From Coptis chinensis (taxonomy: Eukaryota > Streptophyta > Magnoliopsida > Ranunculales > Ranunculaceae), in NCBI GenBank assembly GCA_015680905.1, contig CM027383.1, positions 89,362,501-89,426,500 on the forward strand: a stretch of DNA of 64,000 nt, in the 5' to 3' direction. This document shows positions 60,714 through 64,000 of the stretch, piece by piece. A program made the translations under genes and the position numbers. The first letter of the stretch is position 1, and every line of letters starts with the position of its first letter. The notes beneath the pieces are model-generated. The model did not search any database and was not told the origin of the DNA. It worked only from the letters and a program-made list of their open reading frames with translations.

Positions 60714-61349
60714 TGCGCCTCCAAATTTGTTAGCATCCTATTCCAAAAATAAATATTGCTCCAGTCGCCAGTAACCAAATCAATTAGCTTTATACATGAT
60801 CATGAGTGATCATGAGTCGCCAAAGTAAATTCAAGAGTAGTTTTTCTACAAATTTTACTTTTAATTTTAATATAGTTTTTTTCATCATTAACGACATTGT
60901 TTTTAGAATTGGAATAGTCATTGTCGGATATTGATGTAGTGGTTGTCGTCGGAATTTAGTATAATGACTGTCGTCATTGTTGGATTTCAACACTATGATT
61001 GTAATTGATGTTGGAATTTTATAGTGATTTTGTAGCCGTTCTTGCCAAAATTTTATATCGTAATTGTCGTGGTTGCGTCTTATCTGTATGTGTTGGTGCT
61101 GGAAAGCTTCAAAATTCAAACTTTGTCAACTATTAAAGAACAAAACACTACTATTGCAAAACTAATACAATGATGAATCTACTACATTTTAACAAGAAGA
61201 AAAAAAATATAAGTGTACTAAACTTCTTCAATTTCCTCACTACCTTCTATCCCAATTTCCTCATAGTCTTCTTGGTATTTTAGATCAATGCTTGGAGATT
61301 CAATAGAAGGTTCAACGTCCATCCCTTATTTAATATTGAAATGACTATA
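60714..61349. other. No gene recognised
   Basis: AT-rich sequence with imperfect TTGTCGTCGGAATTT repeats at about 60920-61040. No gene. Confidence 0.5.
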
Positions 61350-61357
61350 GTAGTGTA

Positions 61358-61761
61358 TAGGGATGTCAATGGGTTTCGATAACCGGATAACCGACCTGAA
61401 CCAAACCGATAAAAAACGGTTTGGGTTTTGGTAATTTGGTTTGCCCTCCACCGACCCGAAACCGAACCGATAAGATATTGGTTTGGTTTCGGATTTGCCC
61501 TCCACCGAAACGACCCGAACTGATAAGATGACATTTTAGTAATATTTATGATTAATTTTGAATATGTTTATCAATTATGTGGTTGAAATTAATTGATTTA
61601 ATTTAGGATTTAATTGATTTTATAGTTTTCGGTTCGGGTCGGTTCGATTTAGGATGAAATATATATTATTGGTTTGGTTCGGTTTCGGGTTCCTAATTTT
61701 CTTATCGGTTCGGGTTTGGATTTTCCAAAACCTAACCTAAATTGATCCATTGACAACCCTA
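61358..61761. mobile_element. hAT-type MITE, 404 bp
   Basis: Ends TAGGGATGTCAATGGGTT and (reverse complement) TAGGGTTGTCAATGGATC are inverted repeats. A perfect 8-bp duplication GTAGTGTA flanks it (61350-61357, 61762-61769). Subterminal CCGAACC/GGTTCGG motifs repeat in both orientations. Its ends resemble the 44275 element but the inner sequence differs. Confidence 0.88.
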
Positions 61762-61954
61762 GTAGTGTAGCTTAAGACAAAGATTGACGATCACATGTTT
61801 TTTACCTAAGAATTAAGAACATTTTCAAGATAAAATTTTTAGTGCAGAGATTGAAGTTTTAGCTCGAGAGAGATGAAAATTGGAGTGTACGCGCCAGCAA
61901 AGAAAACACTGTTATGAAATCCGTGAGCTTATATGGATGCCCACCATTGATATG

Positions 61955-62214
61955 TGTTATCATGATAATCCTCTATCTTGGTATTTATCCTGATAATATT
62001 TTATCTTGGTGTTTATCCTGATCATCCTCTATCTTACTGTTTATCCTGTTAATCCTTTACCTTAGAAAGGAGGTTACCTAGTTGTATATAAATGTAACCT
62101 CCTCCCATTCAGATTGACCTCAGTGAATAAGAATTCTCTCTATCTTATTCTCTCAATGATTCAATACATGTTAAGTTAGTGTGGTGTTCTCTCTAAATCG
62201 GTTTAATTCTAACA
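61955..62214 (+). repeat. 5' LTR of the second copia element, with U3 tandem repeats
   Basis: 260 bp, TGTTATCATG...TTCTAACA. Positions 61958-62075 hold four diverged 30-bp repeats of the form TCTTGGTATTTATCCTGATAA. TATATAAATG near 62085 is a likely TATA box. The left flank is ATATG; the partner duplication is outside the window. Confidence 0.8.
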
Positions 62215-64000
62215 CGTTATCAGCACGAGAGTCTCTAGCTTTGGATTAAAGGTATGTGTTTTACTTACGATTAATGGTATGTGTTTAACTTGTTATTATG
62301 AATTGTAATCGATACTGTTGAATTTAAATTCGTATTTTGGTATTAAATTCGTTACTGTCGAATTTAACTTTACCATTGGCCAGAAATTGCTCTTGCTAAC
62401 TCTAACATTCTCGCTGCGTTGGTTGTTTCAATTTTTTAGCGTAAATATGCATTATTCTGCAGTTATCAGTATCAGAGTAACTTGTGGCAACTATATGCTC
62501 AGGTTAATTGTAAAATTTACTAAAATGGACGGAAATCGTTAGATTACTAAAATGGATGGGAAATACGCTGTAAGCATCACTTGCATAACAAGGGTTACAA
62601 AAAAAATTGTTAAATTATGTTTTTATACAAAAAAAAAAATAAGAAATTGCTTTGTTAGTACAAAGTGAAGTATGGATGAGACTGTGCAATTGATTGAATG
62701 ACAGTCGATATTTACATGCTTTGAGCGGTGACATCATGATCACAAAGATGGAATTATTAGCATTATAAATTTGTAATTACTATTTGCTGTTAGATTAGTT
62801 TAGTTACATGGATTACGGTGCAATATTTTGAACATTGGAGCAACGTTTGGTTGGAGGAATTTCACTTCCTGGATTAGGTTGAGTTGGAATTATTAGAAAG
62901 TATTAGTTATTATTCTGTGATTATCTAATTATGTTAATTTATTTTATTATATGGTTTTCTCTATAAAGGTATGGATCGTGGAATGCATGATTGTGATAAT
63001 AACTTATGTTTAGTCGACAATGCCACAACACACCACACAATACTGAAAAACCAAAAGTTTTTCTCAGAGTTGGTTTTTAATCCACAAAATATATCCACCA
63101 TAGCGTGACCGATACAAATCATTGAAGGCTCTGGCAGAGCCCATATTATGTTACCAAATGGTACTCATATATTCATCAAAGAAGCATTGTTTTCAAGTAG
63201 TTCCAGAAGAAACTTACTTAGCTTTAAAGACATCAGAATGAATGGGTACCATATGGAAACCATAAGTGAAGAAAACAATGAATATTTATGCATCATCACT
63301 TGTGTGGGAAGCCAGAAGCTTACACTTGAAAAACTACGTACTTTCTCCTCGGGATTATACTATACCAAAATATTATATGTGGAATCACACTCCGTCATGA
63401 GCCAGAAGTTCAAATATGGGAAAAAACTCAAGCTAAGTCTAAAACTTAGTAATCCTAAAGCGTTAACTCTTTGGCATGATAGGTTAGGGCACCTTGGGAT
63501 GAATATGTTAAAGAAAATAATAGATAACTCTAACGGGCATTCTTTAGCAAACCATTAGTTAATTTTTCCAAATGGATTTTTGTGTATACTGTGTTCATAA
63601 GGTAAACTCATCACGAGACCTTATTTCACTAAGATAACTTTAGAATCACCAACTTTCCTTCAACGGATACAAGGTGACATTTGTGGCCCTATAAATCCTC
63701 ACAGTGGACCTTTTCGGTATTTCATAGTCCTCATTGATGCTTCCACACGTTGGACATATGTTAGCCTTCTTTCTTCTAGAAATATGGTTTTTGCTAGTCT
63801 ATTGGCCCAAATCATTAAACTTAGAGCTCATTTTCCTGACCAATCTATTAAGTCTATAAGACTTGATAATGCTGCTGAGTTTACTTCTCAAGTTTTTGAT
63901 AACTATTGTTCATCCATAGGGATAGATGTTGAGCATCCCGTTCCACATGTGCACACACAGAATGGTTTGGCTGAATCTCTTATTAAGCGTCTTCAACTTA
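61955..64000 (+). mobile_element. Second copia element, 5' part (runs off the window)
   Basis: Fossil copia element beginning with a short LTR (61955-62214) and a primer site TTATCAGCACGAG. A stretch of about 850 bp with no clear gag follows. The protease-like region is at about 63000-63100. A GAG-pre-integrase region (63148-63560) contains LWHDRLGHLGMNMLKK. The integrase core (about 63670-64000) contains GDICGPINPHSGPF, DASTRW, RLDNAAEF and TQNGLAES. The rest lies outside. It appears broken. Confidence 0.85.

Overview
The window is nuclear DNA of a flowering plant, almost certainly a eudicot. The signs are AT-rich intergenic DNA, GT-AG introns, a HAK/KUP potassium transporter closest to Arabidopsis KUP1/KT1, a plant WIYLD-domain gene, and dense plant-type transposons (CACTA, hAT and Mutator-like elements, copia, long-LTR gypsy-like elements, a LINE). 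I cannot place the species more closely.

Layout: 1-1400 is a 32-bp minisatellite with a Mutator-like MITE inserted (159-654). 2608-5502 carries a small minus-strand WIYLD gene whose first coding exon lies in three tandem copies. About 6160-16386 is one old inverted LTR into which two long solo LTRs (6533-10664 and 12572-15603) were inserted, each with a perfect 5-bp target duplication. 18061-18570 is a MITE made of short hairpins. 20400-28087 is a 7.7-kb CACTA element with exons of ARP2, SMC1 and at least one unidentified gene, all on the minus strand. 29270-30093 is a decayed MULE transposase. 30306-31190 holds palindromic minisatellites around a tRNA-like gene. 31879-37637 has three hAT-type MITEs. 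38264-42704 is an apparently intact KUP1-type K+ transporter gene with nine coding exons, including one GC-AG intron. 43932-49585 is a LINE relic split by a hAT element and by an LTR-type insertion. 50642-60708 is a copia element with both LTRs, interrupted by a second CACTA element (52907-57460) that carries exons of chorismate synthase, a PAP/OAS1-type nucleotidyltransferase and chaperonin CCT7, all on the plus strand. 61358-61761 is a hAT MITE. 61955-64000 is the 5' part of another copia element that runs off the window.

Only two host genes look potentially functional: the KUP1-type transporter and perhaps the WIYLD gene. The most notable content is the pair of independent gene-capturing CACTA (Pack-CACTA) elements, each with spliced-gene fragments from several unlinked housekeeping genes in one orientation. 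The insertion order can be read from target-site duplications. Protein and family identities come from remembered family sequences; no search was run.
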